This document shows, piece after piece, positions 45,015-56,060 of a DNA stretch of 64,000 nt; positions within the stretch are counted from its first letter, which is position 1, and each line of letters begins with the position of its first letter. The translations under genes were made by a program, and so were the position numbers. The notes under the pieces were generated by a model, which saw only the letters and a list, made by a program, of their open reading frames with translations, ran no database searches and was not told the DNA's origin. Source of the DNA: Tipula vernalis (Eukaryota; Arthropoda; Insecta; Diptera; Tipulidae); the NCBI GenBank assembly GCA_958295665.1, contig OY282559.1, forward strand, positions 273,711,379 to 273,775,378, in the 5' to 3' direction.

Positions 45015-46932
45015 TTGCCTCTGAATCCACGAAACGGAGAGAGAAACAAGACGAGTAATCGAACGCCGAGTCCAAAGACAATTAAAACACCATTTACTAT
45101 TATACCACCAACGCCTCAAAATCAGTACAATTTATTGATGAGATCGGACAGTTCAACTAGTACACCATATACTGTTATACCACCAACGCCGATTAATGAG
45201 GATAATTTATTGAACTCACCAAAAGATCAAGCGTGGGAGAGTAATTTTTCCAACCCACACGATCAAAATGGACCCAACTCTTTATTAAGTAAAATTTCCT
45301 CAAACTTCGAAGAAGAAGGTAAGATTATTTCTATTTATTTCTTTTAATACACATCTAATTCAAAGATTTATAGTATCATCATGCCTTGATTCGGATAATG
45401 ATCAGGAATATTTTCCACCTGTACAAGCCGGAGGAATGATCGACCTATTGCGTGATGGTCAAAATTTATACATACTTCTTAAAGATAATTTAGTGCACTA
45501 ATTGACTGTTAAAAAATATTTTTAGACATTCCATGTAGCTCAAAAAAATCTACGACCAAAAGATTAAAACGCCCAGAAAAATGAAAGATGAATGTACGGA
45601 AAATTAAATGTCAAGCGGGTGAAGAGTTTGACGATCACTTGGGGATAACCCGTAAAAAGCGAGAAATAAAAGTTGGATGTGCCGCTAGCTATCCTTACGG
45701 TTAACATATTTGAACATTTTTGGAAATGGAATTCAAAATCAAAACGCGAATTTTTTGCTAAAATGGTTTTCAGGTTGTCAGTGGAGAGAAAACGTACTTA
45801 GAATAACAATTCTCGAGAGAACATATCTACAATTACCATTTTCTAAAATTGGGCAATTTGACCAGAGTATGCCAAGTATTTTTGAGTTTGATGATCTGGT
45901 TAAATTTTGGGTATACAAAGATATTTTTAAACGAGATTCAGCACAACACAAAACAAAAAAACGGAATAGTATTGACACCAGAAGAATATAAACACTTAGC
46001 GGATCACTTACAAAATAAGTTAAATGCAAAAGCCGTGAAAGATTCGGACAAAGCCAATTCTGAGACGAATACACGCATTGTAGTAATCGATTTACAAAAC
46101 GTTTTTGTACTGCCCGAACCAAACGTTAATTGCTTTTATTACAAAAGCCAATTGTTATGTTTCAATTTGACGGGTTACTGTAAGGATAACAAAACTACTT
46201 ATTGTATCATTTGGAATGAGACCACACAAGGAAGAGGTGCAAATGAATTGGCAAGTGCGTTTAAGCGAATTCTAGATTCAGTTATATCAGACTTTCCAGT
46301 AACTGATAAAATAATCATTTGGACAGATTATTGTGTGCCGTAATTCTATATTGTCGTTACGCCTTATTAAATTTCTGAAGGACAACCCAACGGTAAAGTT
46401 TATAGAACAAAAATATTCCGAGCCAGGTCACTCGCTTTTGCAAGAAGTCGATGCGGTCCATAGCACTTTGGAACGATATTTAAAGAATAAGGAAATTTAT
46501 AGTCCTGTTGGATTGATTCGTCTTCTTTCAAATACAAAATTTCCAAAAGTAACTTTGAAAGTTTTGCAAATGAAAAACACCGATTTCTGGAACTAAAGCC
46601 AAGCGGCCCAAAAGTTTTGTTTTACCAACATACCGTATACCAAAGTTCGACATCTGAGATATGAAATACGGAGTGCATTGGAAGTTTCATACAAACGTGC
46701 CTTTAATGATCAATTCGATACAGAGTCCATTACAAAACATATCAGCTCCAGGAAAACACGAAAGCTACATGTGGAGGAAGCTTCGCTCAAAAATATTGAA
46801 ATTGAACTTAGTCAAAAAGAAACTTTTAGAATATCTGACGAAAAAAGGAAGGATTTGACTAGTCTCCTGAAATTTATGCCGAAACAAGATCAACTTTTCT
46901 ATAATGCCGCTCTTCAGATAGAACATAATTGA
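45015..46932 (+). pseudogene. DUF7869-like putative DDE transposase, copy C
   Basis: Third copy of the family. The N-terminal part (45015-45347) is Pro/Ser/Thr-rich with a repeated IIPPTP / VIPPTP motif and ends at a possible donor (GAAGAAG/GTAAGA near 45318). Further short exons seem to lie at about 45365-45450 and 45526-45700. The core reads IVVIDLQNVFVLPEPN (~46080), LCFNLTGYCKDNKTTYCIIW, IIIWTDYCVP (~46315), then after a frameshift NSILSLRLIKFL and PGHSLLQEVDAVHSTLERYL (~46425). The C-terminus is at 46678-46932. These align motif by motif with copy A, its closest relative here. Stops and frameshifts make it inactive. Confidence 0.7.
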
Positions 46933-47172
46933 TACTTGCCAGCCAGTGGATTTTAAGACAAATAGAATTATTATAGATGAAACTATTGAATTAAATATTA
47001 ATTTGTTTTATGTATTTTTAATGAGAAATAGATATATTTAATTTATGTTATACTTGTTTGTCTCTAATTAAATATAATATTTTAGCTTACAATCTGTATT
47101 AAAATTGTAAAGGAAATTCCGCTAATCTCCAATTTTCAGTATCAGTTTTGGTTAATTTTATTAAATTAATAT

Positions 47173-47227
47173 TTACGCTATATCCATTTTCCGCTATTAG
47201 TAATAATTTAAACCGGATATAGCGTAA
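47173..47227. repeat. Hairpin-forming inverted repeat downstream of copy C
   Basis: TTACGCTATATCC at 47173-47185 and its exact reverse complement at 47215-47227, separated by 29 bp. The TATATCCATTTT stretch echoes the subterminal CTATATCCATTTTTGCC of copy A (near 6575), so it may be the right subterminal region of copy C. Confidence 0.6.
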
Positions 47228-47439
47228 TCTAAAACTACCCTCTGTCGGAAAATCAATTTTTATTTTATGTCTTTAATTAAAACATTACTATGATATAAAT
47301 ATTGTCAAATATACAGTGTACTGGAAAATCGTGTAACTAATCAAATAGAAAAGTTATTGACACTCAAAGTTTAATTTTCGTTTTTCTCAAAACTGTCACT
47401 TTGTCGCTAAGCGCATTCTAATCCTGAGGCGACGAATAT

Positions 47440-49443
47440 CTGTCGTAATAATAATTGTAACTTTTTAATTGACACAAGTGCCGACATAAGTCTTATAAAA
47501 AAAGAATTTTTAAATCAAGAAGCAATGTGCTATCCTGAATAAAAAAATTCCATTCAAGGTATAGGCCCAATTACTACAGAAACATTAGCCCTGGTACATG
47601 CTAATATTATATTATCGAATAACACAAAACTATTTCAAAAATTTCATATTGTTCAAAATTCGTTTCCCATAAAGTGTTCAGGAATTTTAGGGAAAGATTT
47701 TTTAGAAAACTATAAGTGGAAAATTGATTATGAAAATAAAACCTTAGAAATTATAAATAATAATCTTAAATTTACCATACCAATTATTTCCAATCAAATT
47801 CCAAAAATCATTATTCCTAAAAGGTCAGAAATGTATATTAACTTACCTATTAATTAAACTAATGACCAAATCTCAACAATTAGCACCTGGAGTTTTCCTC
47901 GCAAACTGTATTATAAAACCATCAAATAACAATGTTGAACTTCAGATCTAGTTATTACTAAAGAAAATTTAGACAATTATGAAGTATATCATGGACAAAT
48001 TCATGTGAAGAACGTCTTTCAAAATTAGATGAAGAAATTGATATTAGTCATTTAAATAGCGAAGAAAAAATATCAATACGAAATATTTATCGCGAATTTA
48101 ATGATGTTTTTTATTTACGAGGCGATAAGCTGTCTGCTACTAACACAGTTTATCATAAAATCCCAATTTTAAATAATGCACAACCAATTAACAAAAAAAC
48201 AATATCGATTACCGCAATCTACCAAAGCTGAGATAAATTCGCAAATACAAAAAATGCTGGATGATTCAATTATCGAACCCAGTGTTAGTCCATGGAGTTC
48301 CCCATTATTGATAGTTCCGACGAAGTCGGACTCTACTGAAAAAAATGGCGTTTAGTTATCCAGACCTTGCTAGTGGTTATCACCAAGTCATGTTAGACCC
48401 GGATGATAAAGAAAAGACAGGCTTTAGCACTGATATTGGCCATGTTCACTTTACTAGGAGGCACTGGGTACTTTCCAAAGACTGATGAAACATGTTTTGT
48501 CAGGACTAAATTGTTTTAAATGTTTTGTATATTTAGACGATGTCGTTATCTATGGATATGATTTAACCGATCATAATCAAAAACTAGTCGAAGTTCTTCA
48601 ATGTTTTCGCAAATTTAATTTAAAACTGGAACCAACTAAGTGCAATTTTTTACGGCGCGAAATTAAATATTTAGGTCATCTATTTATAAGTGCAGCGATT
48701 AAACCAGATCCAAAGCTAATCGATTCAATTTTAAATTTTCCTAAGCCAATAAACAAATCCACTCTAGAATTTTTCATCGGACTTACAGGTTACTACAGGT
48801 TATTTATAAAAAATTATGCTGACATAATCGAACCTTTGATTGCTCTTAAAAGAGGAAAACCAAAAACATTTCAGTGGAATGCTTTTGCAGATGAATCATT
48901 TAATATTCTAAAAATAATTCTAACCAGTTAACCAATTTTACAGTTCCCCGACTTTTCAAAAAAAAATTGTATAACCACCGATGCATCAAATGTAGCTATA
49001 GGAGCTGTTTTATCTCAGATTACAAACTCAGAAGACCTTCCAATCGCTTTTGCGAGTCGGGTTTTAAATAAATCTGAGCGTAACTACCTATTCCACGATA
49101 AAATGTGAACTATTAGCAATAAAATGGGCAATCGTTAATCGTATTCGACCTTACGTTTATGGACGTAAATTTATTGTTATTACAGATCATAAACCACTAA
49201 CATATTTATTTTCAACTCCTAATCCTAATTCAATTCTAATCAGATGGCGTATTCAACTAGAAGAATTTGATTTTAAAATTCAATATAAAACTGGAAAACA
49301 ACTTGTCCATGCTGATAAACTTTCACGAATTGAAATACCCAGTGACATACTATAAACGTTGATATTGTAACTCGTGCTCAAAGTAAATTTAATCTAGAAA
49401 ACATTCCAAAAACCTATAATTCCAATCAAATTTTTAATGAAAT
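47440..49443 (+). pseudogene. 17.6-like gypsy protease, reverse transcriptase, RNase H
   Basis: Protease-like NFLIDTSADISLIKK (~47455; the usual DTGA reads DTSA), then GILGKDFLENYKWKIDY and IIIPKRSEMYINLPI. The reverse transcriptase region is badly frameshifted (TNTVYHKIP ... FCIDYR region lost) until 48485-48931, which is open: CFVYLDDVVIYGYDLTDHNQ with an intact YLDD box, LKLEPTKCNFLRREIKYLGH, and FIGLTGYYRLFIKNY. RNase H-like: [15 protein letters not shown] (~48975), the reading PYVYGRKFIVITDHKPLTYL (~49155), and FKIQYKTGKQLVHADKLSRI. Linker VTRAQSKFN follows. Confidence 0.82.
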
Positions 49444-49457
49444 TAATAATTCCGACC
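49444..49457 (+). repeat. Target-site duplication of LINE copy 2, left copy
   Basis: TAATAATTCCGACC, repeated exactly at 53731-53744 after the A-rich tail of the LINE. Confidence 0.88.
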
Positions 49458-49582
49458 GATTATTATCGTTTGAATATTCGTATCAAGCAGATCGTGTACA
49501 AAATAATAAACCAATAAAACTGTGATTTAAAAATAATTTTTATTTATTATTAGTTGTAAATAAACAAAATATTGGTAGTAAA

Positions 49583-50810
49583 GTGAAAAACAAAAGAGGG
49601 CTGACCCCTTCAAAATGTGACTCATTTGATAATATTAATAAAATATTAAAAGTGAATAGAGATAAAACTAATTTACAAAATAATGCTATGATGCATAATA
49701 GTAATATAGAAACCCGTAATACCTTTCATGGATTACAACCAGATAAAGATCTAAATGATAAAAATGAAGAAGAAATAGTAATAACTGTAAACAAAAAAAT
49801 AATAATACCACCACTTGTTATTACTAATAAAGAAATCAATGTAATAAAAAAATTGTTAGCGGATAACTCAATTTCAAAATATAAAGTAAAATTTCAATCA
49901 ATAGGAGTTAAACTGCTATTTGAAAACATCAAGGACTATCATATGATTTTAAATGTATTAGAAAAAATACCTGAATACAAATACTTTACGTTTGCAGAAC
50001 CAAATAATAAACCGATTAAAATTACTTTAACGGGGCTACCGAAGATTGACATTGATCAATTAAAAACATTATTTGCAGAAGAAAACATACCTGTTCCTAT
50101 CCAAATAAAAATACTTAACATTAAAAAACCACGCTATGATCATCAAACAATATATTTGCTGTATTATAAAAAAAATGAAACAACATTAAACGAATTAAAA
50201 AAAGTTTAAATCTGTAAGTAATATTATAGTATCGTGGGGCTATTACCGAACCCAAAACCGGGGTCCCACTCAATGTAGAAGATGTCAATTATTTGGGCAT
50301 GGTACAGATAATTGTCATATGGACGTTAAATGTCGACAGTGTGGTGGAAATCACTTAGTAAATGACTGTCCCATCAGTGAGATGGAGCCTGAACAACAAA
50401 CGGTTGCATTGAAATGTGCCAATTGTATGAATAATCACACTGCTAATGATCCCAGTTGCCCAAAGAAATCGGAATATATTAGTATGAAGAAGAAATTACA
50501 AAGCCAATACAACAAATCGCACCCTACACGTAATATGAGGCCACCACCACCAGCGCCAGATATCAACAATTTCCCAACATTACCTGCTCTTAGACAGCAG
50601 AACTTGTGGAAGAATTCAGATCCTGTTGAAACAAATTATAAATCTGCGTATTCTATGCATCCCAAACATGATGAACTATTTTCGATCTCGCAGATATCGA
50701 AGATTGTAGAAAAAGTCATCGGTCGTTTCCAACAATGCCAATCAAAAAGTCAACAACTTCAAGTGATCTTTGAAATTTCGGCTAAGTATTGCTATGGAGG
50801 TAATAAATAA
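49583..50810 (+). pseudogene. LINE copy 2 ORF1 (gag-like, zinc knuckles)
   Basis: The N-terminal part (49583-50209) starts at a GTG, as in the LINE at 13.6 kb, and has IVITVNKKIIIPPLVITNKE and the RRM-like ITLTGLPKID. A frameshift near 50195 leads through a PRE_C2HC-like segment containing TQCRRCQLFGHGTDNCH (~50270) to CRQCGGNHLVNDC and CANCMNNHTANDPSC knuckles, then a Pro-rich tail and a C-terminal helix (ISKIVEKVIGRFQQC). It ends at TAA 50810. One visible frameshift. Confidence 0.85.
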
Positions 50811-53460
50811 TATAAAAATTTGTTTTTGGAATGCCCATAGTATAAGAAATAAAATAACTGAAACAATAGATTTTATAAATAATAATGAAATCGATGTTTT
50901 GATTTTGACCGAAACTTGGTTACAAGTCTCGGATAAAATTAACGCATCCAATTACAAATGTTACAGGCTAGATAGAACAAATCGTGGAGGGGGAGGGGGG
51001 GCATTGCCGTTTTGATTAGTCGGAAGAAGCAGCATTCTATTCTCCCGTTTTACGAAACTAAGGTAATTGAATCCATAGGATTTAATATAATTACGGAATC
51101 TAGAAATTTTAATTTAATAGCGATTTATTTTCCCGGTAGCTTACTTACGAAACAAAAACTATGCAGTTTTAAGTCGGACCTTAATTTGATATGTAATACA
51201 CGAGAAAGTTTATTCGAGTGTGGGGATTTGAACGCCCGGCACAAGGTTGTGGGGCTGTACAAGAGCTAATAAAGCTGGCAACATAGTTCATGACATAATT
51301 TCTAATCGGGGTCTAAGTGTTTACTATCCGAGTACTCTTACATACATCCCTTATTCTTCAAGGTATCAACCTTCTGTTTTAGATATAATTATATCTAACA
51401 ACATTCACACTAATACACAGCCATACACCTCTTCTCAACTATGTTCTGACCACCGTGCTGTTATATTTCAAATTAACACAAGAATTTGTCATAGTGCGCC
51501 CCCTATGAAATTTTGTTATAGTAAAGCTAATTGGAACTTATATAGGGAAAAATTACAAAATTATATCAAACTTGATAATTTTACAGCAACAACGTTTAAC
51601 TCTACTAATGATATTGATGAGAAATTACAAAACGTAATATCTCAAATACACAATGCACGCGATGTTGCTGTACCTAAAGCACTTGCATTTAAAAATATGG
51701 TTCTTGCGCTATCCGATTCGGTGAAAATGTTAATCAAAATTAAAAATTGTCGAGGGTGTCAGTGGCAACGAACTAGGGATCCATACATTAAAGGGGTTTA
51801 TCTCCAAATGAAAGCTGTGATAGACTTTCAAATCACCCAGCTACGCAATACGAGATGGGATTTGCTCCTCAGCGAATTCAAGACTGGTTCGAAACCTTTC
51901 TGAAAAATTACAAAGGTCTTAAAGAATAAAAATAGACTTTTACCACCCTTCAAAGTTCAAACACGATAATCGGACGCTCATTACAGACAGTGAAAAAGCA
52001 AATGCCTTAGCATCTATCTTTAGTCGCACTTCTATAGTCCATAACGACTCTGCAATTACAAATACGGTAAGATCGTCTACTAATTATTTCAATGGAATGT
52101 CTAATGACATCATAGAGTACACCAAACCAGCTGAAGTAAAATCGATCATCAAGTTGTTGAAAACTACAAAAAGTCCCGGTATTGATAATATTAACAATTT
52201 ACTACTAAAAAATGGTTCTCGAAATTTAGTTATTATGCTGTCATATTTATTTAATGCTTGTTTTAACCTAAGCTACTTCCCACAAGCATGGAAACATGCT
52301 TTAGTAATTCCTGTACCCAAGCCGAACAAAGATAACAGCAATCCAATGAATTACAGACCGATAAGCCTCCTCTGCTCAATATCGTAAATATTTGAACGGA
52401 TAATTTTATCAAGATTACATAATCATCTTATAAATCAGTCAATATTGCCTAACGAACAATTTGGGTTTAGCCAATTTCATTCGACTAATCATCAAGCCAA
52501 ACGGCTGGTGCATATTATTCAAGATAGTCTCCGAAATAAGATATCTTCCGGAGTTGTCCTGCTAGATTTGGAGAAAGCCTTTGATAGTGTATGGCATGAT
52601 GCTCTAATACATAAACTCATAATGTTGAATACACCTATTTACATTAATAAATTGATACAGGATTACTTGAACAATAGAACACTTTCGGTCAAATTAATGA
52701 GCACAATTTCCGATAAAGTGGTAATAAGTGCAGGTGTTCCACAAGGGGCTGTATTAAGCCCAACTTTATTTAATATTTTTATTTCCGATATTCCAACCCC
52801 GCAAGATTGTGCCCTACTACTATATGCCGACGACTCAGCTCTTATCACTAGCTCCATAAATCCGAATCAAATTATCATAAATCTAGAAAATGGTGTTAAT
52901 ACGCTCAATGCTTATTTCACCAAATGGAAGATTAAACTAAACGTTGAGAAAACTCAAGTATGTTTTTTCACTAGGCGTCGCAATTCTGTATTTCTTCCTA
53001 ATAGGAATTTACAAATTGATAGCAAATCAATTTCTTGGGATGATAGTGTAAAGTACCTAGGGATTACCCTAGATAAAACCCTTACATTTAGCAAACATAT
53101 TATGTATTCAATATCTAAAGTAAACAAACTTATTCAAATACTGTATCCTTTAATTAATCGCAAATCAAAATTATCAGCAAAAAATAAAATAATTATGTTT
53201 AAGACCATTTTTCGTGCAATACTTCCTTATGGTGCACCTGTATGGGGAACTGTGCGAAAACTTATTACAAAAAATTACAAATAACTCAAAATAAAGTTCT
53301 TAAACTTATTTATGACTTACCGAGAGATTACTCCACTCGGGATCTTCACAAGTTGGATAACATAAAGTTAATTAAAGAATATATAAATGATATTTGTCAA
53401 AGATTTCAAGAGAATGCTGCAATTTCCGAGAATCCCCTAATACGTAGGTTAGTAGCTTAA
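50794..53460 (+). pseudogene. LINE copy 2 ORF2 (endonuclease-reverse transcriptase), several breaks
   Basis: Starts at ATG 50794, overlapping ORF1 by 17 nt. Endonuclease motifs: ICFWNAHSIRNK, LILTETWL, CGDLNARHK and SDHRAVIF. The reverse transcriptase shows YRPISLLCSIS, NEQFGFSQFHSTNHQAK, LLDLEKAFDSVWH, GVPQGAVLSP and YADDSALI (~52823). Breaks: frameshift in the G-rich run near 50990-51010, small deletion near 51240, frameshift near 51900, stop at 52385-52387 and frameshift near 53270. The C-terminus ends RFQENAAISENPLIRRLVA. Catalytic motifs survive but the frame does not. Confidence 0.88.
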
Positions 53461-53730
53461 TTAATTTGTAAATTATTTTTAATTATACTCATTTCAATTC
53501 TTGCTAAGTATATTTAATAGGTTAAGTTAATTTATTTAGGTTTAAGAGGTATGAGGTTTTTACGAAATTTTCCTCAACTTTACATATAAAAAAAAAAAAT
53601 TTTTAAACAAAACATACAGTTAACTGTGCAGTAAAATAAATTGTTATAACAAAAGAATAGTAATGTAGTTGAAGGCAAATTGTGAACATTTAAAAGTTGA
53701 ATGAATAAAAAAAAAAAAAAATAATAATAA

Positions 53731-53744
53731 TAATAATTCCGACC
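53731..53744 (+). repeat. Target-site duplication of LINE copy 2, right copy
   Basis: Exact copy of 49444-49457, directly after the (TAA)n tail. Confidence 0.88.
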
Positions 53745-54199
53745 AATCTTTAATCAAAAATTCGAAAGAAATCTCTGTTAATTCAAATTTAATTTCAAAC
53801 GACATGCATCAAAATCTAAAATCAATTTCTTCCAATTCAAATACAATAAATAGTTAAAATAATTCAGATCGAGAAATTATAACTCTAAATAATGAAGATG
53901 ACATCTTTCAAATTATCAAAGAATTTCAAATAAATTCTTTAGGTGGCCTTCAGGGAATAGTTCGAACATTTAATAGAATGAAATGCTATTATAGTTTTCC
54001 TCAAATGCTTAGTCGAATCTCAAAATGTATCAAAACATGTGAAAAGTGTCAACATAATAAACATGGAATTTTACAAAAAATGCCTATGAAGATAACATCA
54101 ACATCAATCAAACCATTTGAGAGAATATCATTAGATATTGTTGGTCCATTACTTCCATCTTACAAAAATAATAAATTTATACTAACTCTTTCGAGGGAC
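53745..54199 (+). pseudogene. 17.6-like gypsy integrase start
   Basis: After the LINE the gypsy linker resumes, then LGGLQGIVRTFNRMKCYYSF and the zinc-finger half CIKTCEKCQHNKHG, and the beginning of the catalytic core ISLDIVGPLLPSYKNNKFIL with the first catalytic Asp. Homology stops abruptly near 54195; the remaining open sequence (to 54340) is unrelated. The second Asp and the Glu are absent, so the element is truncated here. Confidence 0.82.
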
Positions 54200-55955
54200 T
54201 CGTTGAGGCGATCGCAGAATAGTGGTAAATATATCTCTACAAACAACCGCGTGGGCCTATTGTTTTGTGGTGCTTATGTTCCAACTGGCGATTCACAACA
54301 CCTGATCCTTCTATTAAACCAATCAGCCAACCAGACTTAGCCACTTTTATGCCAAAAACATAAAATAATTAAAAGTTGCCGTCAATAATTTACATTACAC
54401 AAAATTCAAGGCCGCTTTTGTCGAATTTTAGCATAATCCGTTAAGAAATAGTGCGGTTCCGAAGTTTTTACTGACAAACAAACATAAAAACAGACCGACT
54501 AGCGTGACTTTATTGTACTTTGTAAAAGAATGTAAAAGAATTGGATGTAAATTTGAGCTAGATTAGGAAAAATAGTTTGTAAGATTTTTATTTTACTTGT
54601 TAACTTTGAGTTTGCCACTAATAAACACTAATTGTTTAACTAAATTAAACTTACACATTATATGAATAATAAATTAAATAAATTTAACGATTTTATTATT
54701 CACGCAATCATAAAATTTATCATGCCTATTTAATAAAAGTGTATGTACGCTTTCTGCTGGGGATGATTTCAATTAAGTATGTACATATACATAAATGCTT
54801 TATTTGTTTTACAGTAATTTTATTACACGATATAATTTTATATTTTTTATAACACAAACCATAAATAATAAAAAAAAAAAAAAATTACAAAGTTTGTACG
54901 GAGCTTTAAAAAAATAAAAAGTAAAAAAACAAAACAAAAATGGTGACAATGTTAATGACAAATGAAATTAATTTTGTCACTTTTAATATTTATTTTACGT
55001 TTGTAAATTAAAACCGTATAAATTGCACACCTTTATAGACATAAATAGACACCCAAGTATGAAAAGAGGTAAATAATTGTATATTTAAAGCGTGCTACAC
55101 ATTAATTATTTTAAATTAAAGATTTAAAATTCAGATGGAATTTAATTGTATTTAGGTCCATTATTTTAATTGCTTTCAACAAAATAAAATTAAGTTTGAT
55201 CAAAAGATTATCATTTATTTCATTTTTATTTTGTCTGGATAATATTGTCGTTTAAAAAATATTTGAATAAAATTAACAATACGGAATTGAAGAAGGCTAC
55301 ATACGAATAATGACTGAGTATTATATTAGCTAATTTTGAATATTAATTTGAAAAACTGTAAAGAATCGGATTATTTAAAGAAGGTGAAAAATTCGATTTA
55401 ACTTTGACCATATTATCGACTGGATGAAAAGCTACACTTTATGACACATAAGTTTTCGGGAAGAAACGTCTCGATGAAAGAGAGTCCAGAGCAGATAATT
55501 GCATCTGATAAAACCAAACGATTAAACCTTTTTTGTTTAGTTGATAAATGAAAAAATAATATAAAATTTAATAAGTGAAGAGAGGACTCGTAGAGTCATG
55601 CTTTCCAAATATTTAATAGTTTTGGCAATTTTCGGAACTAAATTTTGGAATAAATTCTACTAATTTGGAATGCCTGATGTGATCTCTTTCTATCATATGT
55701 GGTTTCTATGCGAGCCAACCTTTGTGTTTGGTGTTATTTAGCATATAGTAGGACCTTGTTCCTCATATATTAATTTTTTCTGGAATTACTCTGGAAACCA
55801 TCAGAGCGGAGCATTGCATGCGTAACGCTACGTCTTCATTATGAAAAAGTACTGTAATTTTATTTAAGAGATTTTATTGAAACAATTTTGGTATCGGAGA
55901 AATTTCATCACTAGTATTCATAAAACAATGTCAGCAAAATATCGAAAATACTCGT
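54200..55955. other. AT-rich non-coding stretch
   Basis: About 1.75 kb with no recognisable coding sequence. The first 150 bp are open and less AT-rich but show no known motif. No LTR of the adjacent gypsy was identified. Confidence 0.45.
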
Positions 55956-55968
55956 TGTTGCCTATATA

Positions 55969-55987
55969 GGTTAGGTTAGGTTAGGTT
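55969..55987 (-). repeat. (CCTAA)n 3' tail of the LINE
   Basis: The plus strand reads GGTTAGGTTAGGTTAGGTT, i.e. about four CCTAA units on the element strand, directly against the target duplication. Confidence 0.85.
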
Positions 55988-56060
55988 GGAGTGGCTGCTT
56001 ACGCACACTTAGACCGGTGACGGTCCATTGTGATACCACAGGATGTATCCCCTTTTACCC

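Larger units (their letters stand above)
49458..53730 (+). mobile_element. Jockey-clade LINE copy 2, full length, nested in gypsy
   Basis: A 4,273-bp insertion bounded by the exact 14-bp duplication TAATAATTCCGACC. It has a 5' UTR of about 125 bp, ORF1 (49583-50810), ORF2 (50794-53460) and a 3' UTR, and ends in A-runs and (TAA)n. It is the same clade as the LINE at 13.5-17.9 kb with identical layout (ORF2 ATG overlapping the ORF1 end) but clearly a different family by protein sequence. Both ORFs are broken. Confidence 0.9.
47440..54199 (+). mobile_element. 17.6/297-like Ty3/Gypsy element, split by a LINE
   Basis: Protease, reverse transcriptase and RNase H lie at 47440-49443, the integrase start at 53745-54199, and the jockey LINE at 49458-53730 sits between them. 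The linker sequence ends EINNSD before the LINE and resumes after the target-site copy with NNSDQSLIKNSKE. No gag and no LTRs were recognised; the left part may have been lost before 47440. Many stops and frameshifts. Confidence 0.8.

Noticed and set aside
55966..55990. Interstitial telomere or chromosome end
   Set aside because: Only about four TTAGG units, and they form the 3' tail of a LINE bounded by a target duplication.
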